A DNA stretch of 12,211 bases, from positions 1 through 12,211 of the forward strand of contig CAMWLH010000030.1 of the NCBI GenBank assembly GCA_947175045.1, written 5' to 3'. The position numbers and the translations under genes are program-made. The notes beneath the pieces are model-generated. The model ran no database searches and was not told the origin of the DNA. It saw only the letters and a program-made list of their open reading frames with translations. Positions 1 through 6,179 of the stretch are shown in pieces. Each line of letters opens with the position of its first letter. Within the stretch, counting starts at the first letter, position 1. Origin of the DNA: an uncultured Clostridia bacterium. GTDB taxonomy: Bacteria; Bacillota; Clostridia; Oscillospirales; Ruminococcaceae.

Positions 1-601
1 CGCAGGTAACAAAAGAAGCAGCGATAAAATCAAAATTCTCTCTCGCCGCAAACCGTATATCGCTCTCGTCCACCTCGCTCACATAGGGCATCGACAGACT
101 TACTCCGGGAATATTCAGTCCCTTATTGTCGGACAGCAGACCGCCGTTCTGTATCGAGCATATTATATCCGCCGTCCCGTCGGGGTTCTTGATTATCTCC
201 GAGCACCGCAGGCTGATATTTCCGTCGTCAATAAGTATCCTTGTCCCTATGTCGATATCGTCCGCGAGACCCTTGTAGGTTATCGCCGCGCACTTTTCGT
301 CGCCCATGACGTCGCGGGTGGTCAGCGTAAAGCTATTCCCCGAGAAAATCTCGTACTTCTTACCATCGACAAACTTCTTTAATCTCACCTCGGGACCCTT
401 GGTGTCCAGCAGAGTAGCCACGGGCATACCCATCTCACGCGCGACTCTTACCACCTGGTCGTGGGTCTCTTTATGTCCCGCGTGATCGCCATGCGAGAAA
501 TTCTGCCGCGCGACGTTCATTCCGTTCTCGATAAGCTGTCTGAGCACCTCGTCGCTCTTGGTTGCGGGGCCGAGCGTGCAAACAATTTTAGTCCTCCTCA
601 T
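1..601 (-). CDS. pyk: Pyruvate kinase, N-terminal 200 residues (runs off window)
   Basis: Pyruvate kinase converts phosphoenolpyruvate and ADP to pyruvate and ATP in the last step of glycolysis. The reverse-strand translation opens with MRRTKIVCTLGPAT, the usual family start. It continues with the substrate-site segment ARQNFSHG (residues 31-38), LLDTKGPEVR (64-73), a B-domain, IDDGN (124-128), and GVSLSMPYVSE (166-176) leading to DFIAASFV (191-198) at the edge. The catalytic lysine region and the C-terminal half lie outside the window. The start at 601-599 is fixed by CAGGAGG six bases upstream. ARQNFSHG has Gln where many homologues have Phe or Leu; this looks like normal variation. The gene follows D-lactate dehydrogenase on the same strand but has its own promoter (968-996), giving a leader of about 360 bases. 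The identification is secure from sequence motifs. Confidence 0.96.
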   Translation of the reverse strand, partial: MRRTKIVCTLGPATKSDEVLRQLIENGMNVARQNFSHGDHAGHKETHDQVVRVAREMGMPVATLLDTKGPEVRLKKFVDGKKYEIFSGNSFTLTTRDVMGDEKCAAITYKGLADDIDIGTRILIDDGNISLRCSEIIKNPDGTADIICSIQNGGLLSDNKGLNIPGVSLSMPYVSEVDESDIRFAARENFDFIAASFVTC

Positions 602-961
602 AACTGCCTCCTGATTTTAAAAAATTTTCCGCGACCCGCCCGCCAAAACTCCGCTGACGCTCCGTTTTCGCAGGCTCTCGCGGAAAATTTCCTGCGTGGG
701 CTAAGCGTTGATCTTTGCAGGCGTTGCTTTTCTTAGTGGGCTTTATGTTGCGCTTTGCGAATGTTGCCTTGATCCGCGGCTACGACGCCGCACCGAATTA
801 AGAGCGTTTTCTCCCGCCGCCCTATGGGCGGCACTCGAAAACGCGGCGGTTCGCCGCCTTTCATTTCCGCAAGCGGAAATGACGCCGCTGACGCGGCGGA
901 ATTCGCTTCGCGAATTGGCGGCGAACCGCCTGCGGCACCCGAAAAGCGCAATCAAACATTT
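602..961 (-). promoter_or_regulatory. Long GC-rich pyk leader packed with palindromes
   Basis: This gene-free stretch is the predicted 5' untranslated region of pyk. Besides element A at its downstream end, it holds several short perfect hairpins: AATTCGC/GCGAATT around 900-916, a 22-base palindrome TCATTTCCGC..GCGGAAATGA around 871-892, CGCCGC/GCGGCG around 893 (one arm each side of TGAC/GTCA), and GCCGCCC/GGGCGGC around 815-832. I see no convincing protein in it; the open frames on both strands are Arg/Ala-rich by-products of the palindromes. It could be a highly structured leader or a cluster of short intergenic palindromic repeats. Confidence 0.5.
621..775 (-). repeat. Structured leader element, copy A (upstream of pyk)
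   Basis: The stem is a perfect 12-bp inverted repeat, AAATTTTCCGCG (622-633) and CGCGGAAAATTT (679-690). It encloses a smaller hairpin with AAAAC/GTTTT arms. Beside it lies the family tail, on the plus strand TGCGTGGGC (693-701) followed by GTTGATCTTTG and GCGTTGC. The tail is itself a degenerate tandem repeat: GTGGGC recurs at 696 and 736 and GTTGC at 723 and 763, a 40-base period. In the pyk transcript the tail comes first and the stem ends a few bases before the ribosome site. This is the most divergent of the four copies. Confidence 0.55.
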
Positions 962-967
962 TCGTAT

Positions 968-996
968 ATTATAACATATTTTCCCGCAAAATTCAA
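968..996 (-). promoter_or_regulatory. Sigma-A promoter for pyk
   Basis: On the minus strand, -35 TTGAAT (996-991) and -10 TATAAT (973-968) are exactly 17 bp apart, and TG one base before the -10 makes it an extended -10. Transcription would start near 961, leaving a leader of about 360 bases before the pyk start codon. The promoter lies just after the ldhA stop codon, so pyk can be expressed alone or by readthrough from ldhA. I see no terminator for ldhA in between. Confidence 0.75.
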
Positions 997-1031
997 GTAG
1001 CAACTTTCTCAAAACACAAAATATCCGCTGC

Positions 1032-2015
1032 TTATTTTTTTGCTTTGATCTCGTTTTTCAGTTCTTTCCCCGCGAAAAAATCATCCAGGTTGCCCAGCGT
1101 GACCTCCGCGATACCTTTCAGCGCCTCCTCCGTCAAAAACGCCTGGTGCGAGGTCAGCAGCACGTTCGGGCGCGACACAAGGATAGACAGTATTTCGTCC
1201 GTGACAATGCTGTCGGAGTTATCCTTAAAAAACAGATCGCTCTCCTCCTCGTACACGTCCAGAGCCGCGCCGCCTATACGCTTTTCGTTCAGCGCGCGCA
1301 AAAGAGCCTCGCTGTCTATCAGCTTGCCGCGGCTGGTATTGACGATAAGCGCGCTGCTTTTCATCAGCGATATCGCATCGTCGTCAATAATATACCTTGT
1401 CTGCTCCGTCAGCGGGCAGTGCAGGGAAATAATATCCGAGCTCCTGAAAAGCTCATCGGTCGACACATATTCAATCCCGCTGTTCTCCGCAGGGTATGGA
1501 TCGTACGCAATCACTTTCATGCCAAACCCGCGGCAGATATCAATAAATACCCGTCCGATCTTTCCCGTGCCGATGATCCCCGCCGTCTTTCCGTAAAGAT
1601 CGAATCCCGTCAGACCGTTCAGGCTGAAATTAAAATCTCTTGTGCGGTTGTAGGCGCGGTGTATCTTCCTGTTCAGCGAAAGTATCAGTCCCATAGCGTG
1701 CTCCGCCACGGCGTAGGGCGAGTACATTGGAACTCTTACGACCTTCAGTTTGCCTTCCGCCGCTTCGATATCCACATTATTGAACCCCGCGCAGCGCATG
1801 GCGATGATCTCCACTCCCTGCTCCGCCAGCAGCTCGATAGTCCTCGACGATATATCGTCATTAACAAACGCGCAGACCGCCCGGCAGCCCTCCGCGAGCT
1901 TCACCGAAGCCGGACGCAGCCTACCCACAAAATAATTTATCTCATAATTCTTGTTGATTTTGTCAAACCACTCCGTATCATATGGCTTAGTGTCAAAAAA
2001 GGCAATTTTCTCCAT
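1032..2015 (-). CDS. ldhA: D-lactate dehydrogenase (2-hydroxyacid dehydrogenase family)
   Basis: This 327-residue protein reduces pyruvate to D-lactate with NADH in the cytoplasm, regenerating NAD+ during fermentation. It closely resembles the LdhA branch: FVNDD (50-54), CAGFNNVD (75-82), AVAEHA (102-107) and NRKIHRAYNRTRD (115-127). The nucleotide-binding loop GTGKIG is at 149-154 and is followed by the acidic residue of YDPYP. The catalytic Arg229 (NTSRG), Glu258 and His290 (SHQAF) have the spacing known from lactobacillar D-LDH. The start at 2015 was chosen because AAGGAG lies seven bases upstream. An ATG further out at 2048 would add 11 basic residues and has no such site. The length is normal. 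Element B lies 5' of it, in the sense direction. I could not identify its own promoter with confidence. Other 2-hydroxyacid dehydrogenases are less likely given the motif match. Confidence 0.94.
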   Translation of the reverse strand: MEKIAFFDTKPYDTEWFDKINKNYEINYFVGRLRPASVKLAEGCRAVCAFVNDDISSRTIELLAEQGVEIIAMRCAGFNNVDIEAAEGKLKVVRVPMYSPYAVAEHAMGLILSLNRKIHRAYNRTRDFNFSLNGLTGFDLYGKTAGIIGTGKIGRVFIDICRGFGMKVIAYDPYPAENSGIEYVSTDELFRSSDIISLHCPLTEQTRYIIDDDAISLMKSSALIVNTSRGKLIDSEALLRALNEKRIGGAALDVYEEESDLFFKDNSDSIVTDEILSILVSRPNVLLTSHQAFLTEEALKGIAEVTLGNLDDFFAGKELKNEIKAKK

Positions 2016-2463
2016 TCTTTTCTCCTTATTTTTAAAAATTTTCCGCACCGCACACTCCGTCGCTTCGCGTCAGAGTCAGACTGTATATAAAGGTTGACCT
2101 GAATTGGATTATTTTAAAAAATTTCAAAATTTCCGCAAGCACGCGCCGTTCGCTGCGCTCACTCCGCGCGTTTGCGGAAACCGGTCATAATTTGCGCAGC
2201 AAATTATGACACTTTTTGAAATTTCATGCGCCGACATTGCGTGGCAAATAGGCTTTTTCTACAAGCTGACTCCGTCGCTTCGCGTCGGAGTGTGCTAGCT
2301 CGCCGTAAAAGTTTCCCGCGTGGGCGAGGTGCTGCTTTTTAAGGACATTGCTTTACTGCGGAAGCTATATGTTGCTCTCAGCAAACATCACTTTATGTGG
2401 CTTTTTGATATTTTGCTCGGATTTTCCTCGAATAATCACAAACCATTTTTTGGAATTTATTTT
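2016..2463. other. Gene-free stretch upstream of ldhA
   Basis: This stretch has element B in the middle and, at 2319-2420, degenerate copies of the family tail (GCGTGGGCG, GTGCTGC, GACATTGC). Next to ldhA is a short palindromic stretch with ACTCCGTCGCTTCGCGTCAGAG (about 2054-2075); a related block with ACTCCGTCGCTTCGCGTCGGAG recurs at about 2270-2291. The open frames across it have no coding character. I found no convincing ldhA promoter here. Confidence 0.5.
2119..2345 (-). repeat. Structured leader element, copy B (upstream of ldhA)
   Basis: The closing stem is an 11-bp perfect pair, AAATTTCAAAA (2119-2129) and TTTTGAAATTT (2214-2224). Inside are two hairpins. The larger one pairs TTTCCGCAA (2130-2138) with TTGCGGAAA (2172-2180), and within it ACGCGC (2141-2146) with GCGCGT (2166-2171). 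The smaller one pairs CATAATTTGC with GCAAATTATG around a three-base loop (about 2185-2208). The tail lies to the right (from 2225, with a better match at about 2317-2345). In an ldhA transcript the order is tail, closing stem, small hairpin, large hairpin, closing stem. The core ends about 100 bases before the ldhA start. Confidence 0.7.
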
Positions 2464-2466
2464 GCA

Positions 2467-2632
2467 CAAAAAAAGCGGCTCGGAAAAACCGAACCGCAAA
2501 ATCATTTTCGCCGCAAGCCCTCACACCAGCGGCTTGATCGTCACAGAGGAAAGAAGAAGTCGTAAAAACCGCCCCGATGGAACGATGAATGTAAAAACCG
2601 AATCGAAATAAGATTAAGTAGCTTTCGGGGAC
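2467..2632 (-). ncRNA. Candidate small RNA with own promoter and terminator
   Basis: A strong minus-strand promoter (2667-2639) and a canonical minus-strand terminator (2497-2468) bracket about 165 bases with no credible open frame or ribosome site. The predicted transcript begins near GTCCCCGAAAGC. CCCCGA (2630-2625) can pair with TCGGGG (2577-2572), and CAAGCC with GGCTTG forms a second hairpin further on. The motif CGGTTTTT occurs three times in the transcript (starting near 2600, 2571 and 2491), the last in the terminator hairpin. I do not recognise it as SRP RNA, tmRNA, RNase P or 6S RNA. It could instead be a prematurely terminated leader of ldhA, whose start lies about 450 bases past the terminator. 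Confidence 0.5.
2468..2497 (-). terminator. Rho-independent terminator of the candidate small RNA
   Basis: On the minus strand, GCGGTTCGG (2497-2489), a five-T loop and CCGAGCCGC (2483-2475) form a 9-bp stem with one G-U pair. Seven T follow (2474-2468). The T run lies downstream only in the minus direction, so the terminator serves the minus strand. Confidence 0.85.
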
Positions 2633-2638
2633 AATATT

Positions 2639-2667
2639 ATTATACTTCTTTGTGAGCCTTTTTTCAA
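2639..2667 (-). promoter_or_regulatory. Sigma-A promoter of the candidate small RNA
   Basis: On the minus strand, -35 TTGAAA (2667-2662) is followed after exactly 17 bp by -10 TATAAT (2644-2639). The predicted start is near 2632. The terminator about 135 bases further on suggests a short dedicated transcript. Confidence 0.7.
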
Positions 2668-2786
2668 TACAAAAATAAAGGAATTTTGGTTTCCTGTTAT
2701 TTCTGAACGCTTTTATGACGGAATTTGACGCAAAAAAGAATAACATGGTTCAATTTGAAATATTTGTTAATTTTGCTTTACCGCAT

Positions 2787-2841
2787 GGGAATATATTTAT
2801 ATTTCATTGCCGCAAAATATATGTATTTTTTATATATTCCC
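2787..2841. promoter_or_regulatory. Inverted repeat just upstream of the nrdD promoter
   Basis: GGGAATATAT (2787-2796) is repeated as its exact reverse complement ATATATTCCC (2832-2841), 45 bp apart start to start, and ends 10 bp before the -35 box. The AT-rich spacer contains a further ATATTT/AAATAT pair. The position fits an operator. Clostridial nrd genes are commonly controlled by NrdR, whose paired boxes are also AT-rich dyads, but these arms do not match the usual ACACTATATATTGTGT-type box well. Confidence 0.4.
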
Positions 2842-2851
2842 CAAAAGTACC

Positions 2852-2880
2852 TTGACAAAAACTTCAAAAAACTATATAAT
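2852..2880 (+). promoter_or_regulatory. Consensus sigma-A promoter for nrdD
   Basis: TTGACA (2852-2857) and TATAAT (2875-2880), both perfect matches, are separated by 17 bp. Transcription should start near 2887, giving a leader of about 105 bases before nrdD. nrdG has no promoter that I can see, so this probably drives both genes. Confidence 0.85.
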
Positions 2881-2893
2881 AGATTTAATCGCT

Positions 2894-2923
2894 GTCATTG
2901 CTACAAGATGTTGTGGGAATGAC
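2894..2923 (+). promoter_or_regulatory. Hairpin at the 5' end of the nrdD leader
   Basis: GTCATT (2894-2899) pairs with AATGAC (2918-2923), and inside it CTACAA (2901-2906) pairs with TTGTGG (2911-2916, one U-G) around a GATG loop. The two stems are separated only by a G-G mismatch. No T run follows, so it is not a terminator. It begins within ten bases of the predicted transcript start, so it may protect the 5' end or take part in regulation. It matches no riboswitch I know. Confidence 0.5.
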
Positions 2924-2992
2924 AAAAAACGCGGTGAGAGCTTATGCAGCGCCGTTTGAGATGAAATCAAGACGTTAAGGAGTACGGGCAAA

Positions 2993-5242
2993 ATGGCAAT
3001 GATTACAATGATCAAAAAAAGGGACGGCAGGCAGGTTCCGTTTAATATCGAGAAGATAGCCTCCGCGATATACAAGGCGGCGCAGGTAGTGGGCGGAAAC
3101 GACTACGGAGAGGCTATGAGGCTAGCGGACGAGGTGTGCCAGCAGCTCTCCATGTCCATAATCGGGCGCAATCCCTCGGTGGAGGAAGTCCAGGATATGG
3201 TGGAAAAGGTTCTTATCGAGGGCGGGCACTCCAAGACCGCCAAGGCGTACATTCTCTACCGCGCGGAGCGCACCAGGGCGCGCGAGATGGACTCCAAGCT
3301 GATGAAGATATACGAGGATCTCACCTTCAAATCAGCGGGAGAGTGCGACATTAAACGCGAAAACGCCAATATCGACGGCGACACCGCCATGGGAACCATG
3401 CTGAAATACGGCTCGGAGGGAGCCAAGCAGTTCAACGAGATGTACGTTCTCGACCCCGCCCACTCCCACGCTCACATAAACGGCGACATACACATTCACG
3501 ATCTGGACTTTCTGACGCTCACCACCACCTGCTGCCAGATCGACCTGTTAAAGCTGTTCCGCGGCGGGTTTTCCACGGGACACGGTTTTCTGCGCGAGCC
3601 CAACGACATTGTAAGCTATGCCGCGCTCGCCTGCATAGCTATCCAGTCCAACCAGAACGACCAGCACGGGGGGCAGTCCGTGCCCAATTTCGACTACGCC
3701 ATGTCGGAGGGCGTGAAAAAGACCTTCCGCAGAATGTACACCGCAAATCTTGCCAAGGCAATATGCTTTTCGCGCGGCAGCACCGATTTCGCCGAGGAGA
3801 CCGAAAAGCTGAAAAACGCTGCTAAGGACATCGCCGAGAAATACGGGCTTTATCCCAGGCTGATGGATAATTTTGACTATAAGGCGAAGGAATGGGAGCT
3901 GCTCGCGCGGGACTACGGCGACAATTTCTCCGCGCTCCAGGACAGCGCCGAGAAGCTGGCGGAGCAGGAGACCGACCGTTCTACCTACCAAGCTATGGAG
4001 GCTCTTATTCACAACCTCAACACCATGAATTCCCGCGCGGGCGCGCAGAATCCGTTCTCGTCGATAAACTACGGCACGGACACCTCTCCCGAGGGACGCA
4101 TGGTAACGCGAAACGTGCTTCTTGCGGAGGAAAGGGGCTTAGGCAGCGGAGAAACCCCTATTTTCCCCATTCAGATTTTCAAGGTCAAGGAGGGCGTGAA
4201 CTTTAACGAGGGCGACCCCAACTACGACCTGTTCAAGCTGGCTATCCGCGTTTCCGCAAAGAGAATGTTCCCGAATTTCAGCTTTATTGACGCGCCCTTT
4301 AATCTCCAATATTACAAAGAGGGCGACTACAACACCGAGATATCCTATATGGGCTGCCGCACCCGCGTTATCGGCAACTTCTACGACCCGAGCCGCGAGA
4401 TAGTCACCGGCAGGGGCAATCTCAGCTTCACCACGATCAATCTGCCCCGCCTGGGAATTGAAGCCAAAGGCAATATCCAGAAGTTCTACCGCGACCTTGA
4501 CGATATGATGGATCTGGTGATAGATCAGCTCACCGCGCGCTTTAAAATACAGTGCTCAAAAAAGGTCAAAAATTACCCGTTTCTTATGGGGCAGGGAGTG
4601 TGGATAGATTCCGAGAAGCTCGCGGACGACGACAATATCGGAGAGATATTGAAGCACGGCTCTCTCACAATGGGCTTTATCGGTCTGGCGGAGTGCCTTA
4701 AGGCGCTTATCGGAGCTCATCAGGGAGAAAGCGAGGAGGCGCAGCGTCTGGGTCTGGAGATCGTTGCCCATATGCGCGAGCGCGCGGACAGACAGTCCAA
4801 GCAGACGGGTCTGAACTATACACTGATCGCCACCCCCGCGGAGGGTCTTTCGGGAAGATTTATCAAGATCGACAAGAAAAAATACGGAATAATCGAGGGA
4901 GTGACCGACAAGGATTACTACACAAACTCTTTCCATATTCCGGTTTATTACAATATCAGCGCGTTCAAGAAAATTCGGCTGGAGGCTCCCTACCACGCGC
5001 TCACCAACGGCGGGCATATCAGCTATGTGGAGATGAACGGCGACCCGCTCAAGAACCTTGACGCATTCGAGCAGATAGTGCGCTATATGAAGTCCGAGGG
5101 CATAGGCTACGGCGCGATAAATCACCCCATCGACCGCGACCCCTGCTGCGGTTTTACGGGAATAATCGACGACGAATGCCCCGTCTGCCACCGACATGAG
5201 GACGAAATACGGTTTGATCGGTTCCGCCGCGCCAAATCATAA
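2993..5242 (+). CDS. nrdD: Anaerobic (class III) ribonucleoside-triphosphate reductase lacking its glycyl-radical tail
   Basis: NrdD reduces ribonucleoside triphosphates to dNTPs without oxygen, using a glycyl radical installed by NrdG. The 749-residue protein has an N-terminal ATP-cone (about 4-95, KKRDGRQVPFNIEKI) and then the catalytic barrel with HIHDLDF, NPFSSINYGTD, NYDLFKLAIRVSAKR and YMGCRTRV, where Cys455 is the likely thiyl cysteine. A zinc-site region near the C-terminus has Cys718, Cys719, Cys729 and Cys732. The start is fixed by AAGGAG (2977-2982) ten bases upstream. The end is abnormal. After the zinc site the family normally continues into an RRITGYLVGT-like segment bearing the radical glycine, then a helical tail. 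Here it reads FDRFRRAKS and stops, seven bases before the tail of element C. I found no GYL-type motif in any forward frame to 5464. All other parts look intact. It is either a truncated gene or works with a separate radical subunit. Confidence 0.93.
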   Translation: MAMITMIKKRDGRQVPFNIEKIASAIYKAAQVVGGNDYGEAMRLADEVCQQLSMSIIGRNPSVEEVQDMVEKVLIEGGHSKTAKAYILYRAERTRAREMDSKLMKIYEDLTFKSAGECDIKRENANIDGDTAMGTMLKYGSEGAKQFNEMYVLDPAHSHAHINGDIHIHDLDFLTLTTTCCQIDLLKLFRGGFSTGHGFLREPNDIVSYAALACIAIQSNQNDQHGGQSVPNFDYAMSEGVKKTFRRMYTANLAKAICFSRGSTDFAEETEKLKNAAKDIAEKYGLYPRLMDNFDYKAKEWELLARDYGDNFSALQDSAEKLAEQETDRSTYQAMEALIHNLNTMNSRAGAQNPFSSINYGTDTSPEGRMVTRNVLLAEERGLGSGETPIFPIQIFKVKEGVNFNEGDPNYDLFKLAIRVSAKRMFPNFSFIDAPFNLQYYKEGDYNTEISYMGCRTRVIGNFYDPSREIVTGRGNLSFTTINLPRLGIEAKGNIQKFYRDLDDMMDLVIDQLTARFKIQCSKKVKNYPFLMGQGVWIDSEKLADDDNIGEILKHGSLTMGFIGLAECLKALIGAHQGESEEAQRLGLEIVAHMRERADRQSKQTGLNYTLIATPAEGLSGRFIKIDKKKYGIIEGVTDKDYYTNSFHIPVYYNISAFKKIRLEAPYHALTNGGHISYVEMNGDPLKNLDAFEQIVRYMKSEGIGYGAINHPIDRDPCCGFTGIIDDECPVCHRHEDEIRFDRFRRAKS

Positions 5243-5246
5243 AAAA

Positions 5247-5391
5247 AGCAGCATAACGCCCACGCATCGGAATTTCAAAAAGTGCGCATTTGCCTTAACG
5301 GCAAATGCTGCACGGTTTCGGCTAAGCACGCGCAGCGCAGTGGAGCGAAGCAGAGCTGCGCGGAGTGTGGTTAGCCGAAATTTTGAAATTC
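5247..5391 (+). repeat. Structured element, copy C (between nrdD and nrdG)
   Basis: This is the best folded copy and looks like a three-way junction. The closing stem pairs GAATTTCAAAA (5270-5280) with TTTTGAAATTC (5381-5391). The small hairpin pairs GCATTTGCC (5286-5294) with GGCAAATGC (5300-5308). The large hairpin pairs TTTCGGCTAA (5316-5325) with TTAGCCGAAA (5371-5380), with an inner CGCGCAGC (5329-5336) and GCTGCGCG (5355-5362). Upstream is the tail CAGCATAACGCCCACGCAT (5249-5267), identical over 19 bases to the opposite strand of copy D. It follows the nrdD stop by a few bases and ends 73 bases before nrdG. It lacks a T run after the stem. Confidence 0.75.
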
Positions 5392-5464
5392 TCATTTAAA
5401 TCATTTAATTCTTGTCAACATAACCCAATAGCAAAACAGCCAAGATTAACCCCCGGAGTGAAAT

Positions 5465-5995
5465 ATGATCAGCGAAAATCAAGAAAATTCAAACAAGTTA
5501 AGAATCGCGGGTATCGTTGAGGAATCCTTTGTTGACGGTCCCGGGATACGCTTTGCGGTGTTTGTGCAGGGCTGCCCGCACCGCTGCGAGAGATGTCACA
5601 ATCCCGAGACCCACGATTTCGGCGGCGGGCGCGAGGTCGATACTGACGAGCTTTTTGAGCAGTGCCTCGCCAATCCGCTTATAAACGGAGTTACATTTTC
5701 GGGCGGAGAGCCCTTCTGCCAGGCGGCGGCGCTGTATAAGCTGGGCTGCCGCTTCAAGGAGAGCGGCTTAAACCTCATGTGTTACAGCGGCTGGACGTTT
5801 GAGGAGCTTCTGGAGAAATCGATCTCGGAAGAGGACGTTAAAAATCTGTTGTCGATATTGGATCACCTTGTGGACGGAAGATTTGAATTGTCGCAGCGCT
5901 CTCTTCAACTGAAATTCCGCGGCAGCTCAAATCAGCGGATAATCGACGTGCAGCGATCCCTTTCGGAAAACAAGGCGGTAACGGTCGAACTGTGA
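5465..5995 (+). CDS. nrdG: Anaerobic ribonucleotide reductase activating protein (radical SAM)
   Basis: NrdG is the radical-SAM enzyme that cleaves S-adenosylmethionine to create the glycyl radical on NrdD. The 176-residue protein has the 4Fe-4S motif CxxxCxxC at Cys37, Cys41 and Cys44 (GCPHRCERCHNPETHDF), preceded by FVDGPGIRFAVFVQ. It also has the SAM-binding TFSGGEP (77-83) and YSGWTFEEL in mid-protein. The LKFRGSSNQRIIDV segment near the end is typical of the family. The length is normal. The start has GGAG (5455-5458) six bases upstream. It lies 222 bases after nrdD with copy C between, and probably shares the nrdD promoter. An intact activase next to an NrdD without a radical site is what makes the pair odd. 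A pyruvate formate-lyase activase is unlikely at this size and context. Confidence 0.93.
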   Translation: MISENQENSNKLRIAGIVEESFVDGPGIRFAVFVQGCPHRCERCHNPETHDFGGGREVDTDELFEQCLANPLINGVTFSGGEPFCQAAALYKLGCRFKESGLNLMCYSGWTFEELLEKSISEEDVKNLLSILDHLVDGRFELSQRSLQLKFRGSSNQRIIDVQRSLSENKAVTVEL

Positions 5996-6009
5996 TTTTA
6001 AAAAACGAG

Positions 6010-6042
6010 TGCTCCCCGACTGAGATGGGGAGCATCACTTTT
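6010..6042 (+). terminator. Terminator after nrdG
   Basis: TGCTCCCC (6010-6017) pairs perfectly with GGGGAGCA (6027-6034) around a nine-base loop, and a short CACTTTT tract follows. It starts 15 bases after the nrdG stop, so it probably ends the nrdD-nrdG unit. The T run is short and termination may be incomplete. Confidence 0.65.
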
Positions 6043-6107
6043 CGGTTTCAACCGTAAAATATCACAAAAAAATCATTATTTAATCCCCCGCCGCTATGCT
6101 TTTTATA

Positions 6108-6136
6108 TAGACAATTCTCCTGTTTTGTGCTATAAT
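6108..6136 (+). promoter_or_regulatory. Sigma-A promoter for the peptide-binding lipoprotein
   Basis: TAGACA (6108-6113) and TATAAT (6131-6136) are 17 bp apart, with TG at 6128-6129 making an extended -10. The start would be near 6143, about 22 bases before the ribosome site. The stretch 6043-6107 upstream shows nothing else I can support. Confidence 0.75.
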
Positions 6137-6179
6137 AATTCAATAAACCCAAAACAACGCACATAAGGGAGCGATTAAA

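Noticed and set aside
1146..2090. 314-residue plus-strand open frame opposite ldhA
   Set aside because: It is a shadow of the clearly identified lactate dehydrogenase; the same applies to long frames opposite nrdD, the peptide-binding protein, the mannanase and the cyclase.
695..2420. CRISPR array
   Set aside because: The repeats are degenerate, lack uniform spacers and have no cas genes nearby.
2467..2632. SRP RNA, 6S RNA, tmRNA or T-box for the small transcript
   Set aside because: The SRP GGAAG-type core, the paired ends of 6S RNA, a tRNA-like part and the T-box AGGGTGG motif are all absent.
2393..2746. 117-residue minus-strand open frame
   Set aside because: It spans the strong promoter and terminator of the candidate RNA, has no ribosome site and shows no family features.
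2764..2780. Rex operator near TTGTTAATTTTGC
   Set aside because: Only one half site is present; the TTAACAA half is missing.
5196..5399. Open frame overlapping the nrdD end (reads YGLIGSAAPNHK), possibly a frameshifted radical tail
   Set aside because: YGLIGS only loosely recalls GYLGS, the frame has no RRIT context or following helix, and it runs straight through the palindromes of element C.
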